Positions 61,725-64,000 of a DNA stretch of 64,000 bases are shown in pieces (the first letter of the stretch is position 1; each line of letters opens with the position of its first letter). The stretch lies in contig NZ_QVQV01000010.1 in assembly GCF_003429005.1 (NCBI RefSeq), forward strand, positions 1 to 64,000. The letters are read 5' to 3'. The position numbers and the translations under genes were made by a program. The notes under the pieces were generated by a model that made no database searches, had not been told where the DNA came from, and saw only the letters and a list, made by a program, of their open reading frames with translations. The stretch comes from Paraburkholderia sp. DHOC27. GTDB lineage: Bacteria; Pseudomonadota; Gammaproteobacteria; Burkholderiales; Burkholderiaceae.

Positions 61725-63011
61725 ATGCGCGAATTCGGCGAAACGACGGTTGAAGTACCTGTCACCTTCTTCGCGGAGCGTCCGGCTGGACCTGAGCCTG
61801 TCGCGCCGGCGCAGAAAGGCCGCTTTCATGCCATGGCGAAGCCCATCGGTTCGACGTGCAATATCGACTGCACGTATTGCTACTACCTTCATAAGGAACA
61901 TCTGCTGGAACAGCATCGCGGGCGACGCATGGGTCCCACGATGCTGGAGCGCTACATCCGCCAGTACATCGAGGCGCAAAACGGCGACGAGGTTATCTTC
62001 TCGTGGCAAGGTGGCGAGCCGACCATGCTCGGCCTCGACTTCTTTCGCGACATCATTGAACTTCAGAAACGTTATGCACCCGCCGGCCGACGCATTTCTA
62101 ACGATCTCCAGACGAACGGCACGCTACTCGACGACGCCTGGTGCGAGTTCCTGAAGCAAAACAACTTTCTTGTGGGCATCAGCATCGATGGTCCGCGCGA
62201 ACTGCACGACGCGTTGCGCGTGGATCGCAAGGGCCGGCCTACATTCGACCGCGTGATGCGCGGCGTGGCCCTGCTGCGCAAGCATGCTGTGCCGTTCAAC
62301 ACGTTGACGGTCGTGAACCGGTTGAACGCGAAGCGGCCGCTCGACGTCTATCGCTTCCTGCGCAACGAACTGGGTTCGACGTATATCCAGTTCATTCCTT
62401 GCGTCGAGCCGAAGGATTTTCACTCGGTCGCACCGCAACACTGGCCTGCTGAAGCACAGCCACTGATGGGCAGCAGCGCGGCAAAGCCGGGCAATGCTGA
62501 CTCGGTCGTGACAGACTGGTCCGTCGATCCCGACGACTGGGGGTATTTTCTCTCGCGCACATTCGATGAGTGGCTAAAGAAGGATGTCGGGCGCGTGCTC
62601 GTGAACCTCTTCGAGACGGCCGTAGTGCAGACGAAAGGACGACCGGCACAAACCTGCGTGACAGCCGAGTTTTGTGGCAAGGCGCTTGCCATCGAACACG
62701 ATGGCGAAGTCTATTCCTGCGACCATTACGTGTACCCAACCTACGCGCTGGGCAACATTCGTGACAAACATATCGGTGCCATGGCGTTTTCGCCCCGTCA
62801 ACAGGCGTTTGGGTACGCCAAGCGCGACTCATTGCCGGCATTCTGTCGCCAATGCAAACATCTGAAAGTGTGCTGGGGCGAGTGCCCAAAGAACCGGTTT
62901 ATCCGCAGCCCGGAGGGTGAGCCGAACTTGAACTATCTCTGCCCGGGTATCCGCCGGTTTCACGACCACGCGGGTCCTGCGCTCCGGAAACTGGCCGCTC
63001 ATTCGGGCTGA
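61725..63011 (+). CDS. Anaerobic sulfatase-maturating enzyme (radical SAM)
   Basis: 428 residues. Oxidises the active-site Cys of sulfatases to formylglycine using S-adenosylmethionine. The radical-SAM cluster is CNIDCTYCYY at about 45-54, with GGEPTMLGLDFF and SISIDGP-like GISIDGPRELHD after it. The C-terminal SPASM region, with Cys for two further 4Fe-4S clusters, is QTCVTAEFCGK, SCDHYVYP and FCRQCKHLKVCWGECPKNRF. It follows the sulfatase on the same strand, its probable substrate. Function in the presence of oxygen is possible but typically limited. Confidence 0.93.
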   Translation: MREFGETTVEVPVTFFAERPAGPEPVAPAQKGRFHAMAKPIGSTCNIDCTYCYYLHKEHLLEQHRGRRMGPTMLERYIRQYIEAQNGDEVIFSWQGGEPTMLGLDFFRDIIELQKRYAPAGRRISNDLQTNGTLLDDAWCEFLKQNNFLVGISIDGPRELHDALRVDRKGRPTFDRVMRGVALLRKHAVPFNTLTVVNRLNAKRPLDVYRFLRNELGSTYIQFIPCVEPKDFHSVAPQHWPAEAQPLMGSSAAKPGNADSVVTDWSVDPDDWGYFLSRTFDEWLKKDVGRVLVNLFETAVVQTKGRPAQTCVTAEFCGKALAIEHDGEVYSCDHYVYPTYALGNIRDKHIGAMAFSPRQQAFGYAKRDSLPAFCRQCKHLKVCWGECPKNRFIRSPEGEPNLNYLCPGIRRFHDHAGPALRKLAAHSG

Positions 63012-63452
63012 AGCCGGGGACTGCGATGGGTACCAAGGACGTCTTTCGCGTCTTTATCGAACAGAAACGAGTCAACTGCACGATTGTCATGGAAGGCGAC
63101 TTGTTGACCGGCTTGGCGCCGCTCATGCATTTTGTTCGCCGCTGAGTGGTCGAGTTGGGCGCGGAGACGGCACCGGGATGTCATTGTTTCTGCTAGCCGA
63201 TAGGCGGCTTTGAAAGTATCCCTGACGTTCGTCGACTCGCGAACTGTGTACGCACAGTCTTTTGCGTACAGACGTAGCTAAGCTGGTGCTCGATGCAGCT
63301 ACGCAGGTGCGCAGGCTTGAACATTGGGTTTCAGGCATTTGGAGACCGGCCAAGCTGGTCGCTACCAGTTCCCGATCCTCGGCCAAAGTATCCTTCGATG
63401 GACGACTCTGGCATTCCCACGTGCAGAAGCGATTGATCCATGGGGACTATCG
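63012..63452. other. Short stretch with one doubtful 39-codon frame
   Basis: A frame from ATG 63026 to TGA 63145 encodes a 39-residue peptide (KDVFRVFIEQKRVNCTIVME at its core). It has no clear ribosome binding site and I do not recognise it. The remainder to 63452 has no gene. Confidence 0.35.
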
Positions 63453-64000
63453 ATGAAAAATCTCAAGGTTGTCCTGATTGCGGGTGTGACGTTGTGGGGC
63501 ATTGTCAATGTCGAGTATTAGCGCACTGGCACAAGCAGCTCGGAGTTCCGCGGGGCAAGAAGATACGGTCTCGGCCATTGACATCGCACTGGAGCCCGAT
63601 ACGACCATGATTCGCGAGGCGGATGCCGCTAATGCTCGTCTGCGCAAGGTTTTTCCGAAGGGCTTCGCTTTCGACGCGTCACACCGCCCGCACATTACGA
63701 TATTGCAGCGTTACGTCCGCACAGCGGACCTCGACAACGTCTACAACGCAGCGAACTAGGTATTGATAGCCGAGAACGTTACCCAATTGAAACTGCAGGC
63801 GTTCAAATACCACTTCATCCCTGATCATGACATCGGTCTGGCCGGCATCGTTGTTCGACAGGATTCCAATCTAATCAGGCTACAGCAGAAGTTGATCGAC
63901 GCGATCGCGCCTTTTACGGTCAAGACCGGAACTGCCGCGGCGTTCGTGACTACCCCTGATGATCCTGAAATTAACCATCCAACAATCGACTACGTTGCTA
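63453..64000 (+). pseudogene. Exported 2H phosphoesterase (2'-5' RNA ligase-like), broken; runs off the window
   Basis: Three frame pieces make one protein. ATG 63453 opens a signal-peptide-like MKNLKVVLIAGVTLWGIVNV and stops at 63521. The adjacent frame continues as SALAQAARSSAGQEDTVSAI, then SHRPHITILQRYV with the first H-x-T motif, to a TAG at 63757. After that stop the same frame stays fully protein-like (NVTQLKLQAFKYHFIPDHDI) and reaches NHPTIDYVA, the second H-x-T, at the window end. So one frameshift near 63515 and one internal amber codon disrupt it. An intact shorter product is unlikely because the two catalytic motifs are separated by the stop. Confidence 0.7.

Overview
The base composition (high GC with a few AT-richer islands) and the gene families point to a soil or plant-associated member of the Burkholderiaceae, most like Paraburkholderia or Caballeronia. 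Pointers are a DUF3331 protein, a Burkholderia-type tyrosine recombinase remnant, a YdeP-type molybdoenzyme, and paired stress and respiratory genes. This is inferred from protein resemblance only; there is no rRNA or tRNA in the window. It reads as an accessory or stress region of a secondary replicon, not core chromosome.

Layout. 1-2450 is gene-poor: an 11-bp tandem array at the left edge, two blocks of a 44-bp tandem repeat, and remnants of an integrase and an IS66 transposase. 2453-9787 holds a response regulator, an XRE-Crp hybrid regulator and a caa3-type cytochrome c oxidase operon (coxB, coxA, coxC, a small membrane protein, a triheme cytochrome c). 10019-15854 carries a Zn-alcohol/formaldehyde dehydrogenase, a YdeP-type molybdoenzyme, an EAL protein and a formate/nitrite-type channel. 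16520-25474 is a run of small stress genes: DUF4142, manganese catalase, a 24-residue membrane peptide, a frameshifted membrane protein, glycosyltransferase, HAD phosphatase, hemerythrin, exonuclease III and two Hsp20 chaperones. 26100-32162 is a graveyard of broken genes around one intact Tat-signal ThDP enzyme.

32163-34592 is an isolated, AT-richer gene coding for a restriction-type nuclease domain joined to a P-loop NTPase; it is the best candidate for an undescribed anti-phage system. 35132-37892 is a membrane/SDR operon with a GbsR-type repressor and two matching operators. 38093-43768 holds a trypsin-like protease, an LprI-like protein, a damaged XRE regulator and a TPR protein. 44690-47207 is an acetoin operon (acetolactate decarboxylase with an unusual ribbon-helix-helix-like N-terminus, then acetolactate synthase). 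47376-54157 contains DUF3331, an atypical SDR, Ohr, a cyanide-insensitive bd-type quinol oxidase with a small extra subunit, and a divergent PoxB-type pyruvate oxidase. 54303-59110 holds two large overlapping regulators. 59869-63011 pairs a sulfatase with its radical-SAM maturase. The window ends in a broken periplasmic 2H phosphoesterase gene.

Taken together, the intact genes fit life at changing oxygen supply. Two terminal oxidases, pyruvate disposal to acetate (PoxB) or acetoin (AlsS/BudA), formate-related functions, peroxide defence (Mn-catalase, Ohr), hemerythrin and small heat-shock proteins all lie within 50 kb. That functional reading is inference from gene content.
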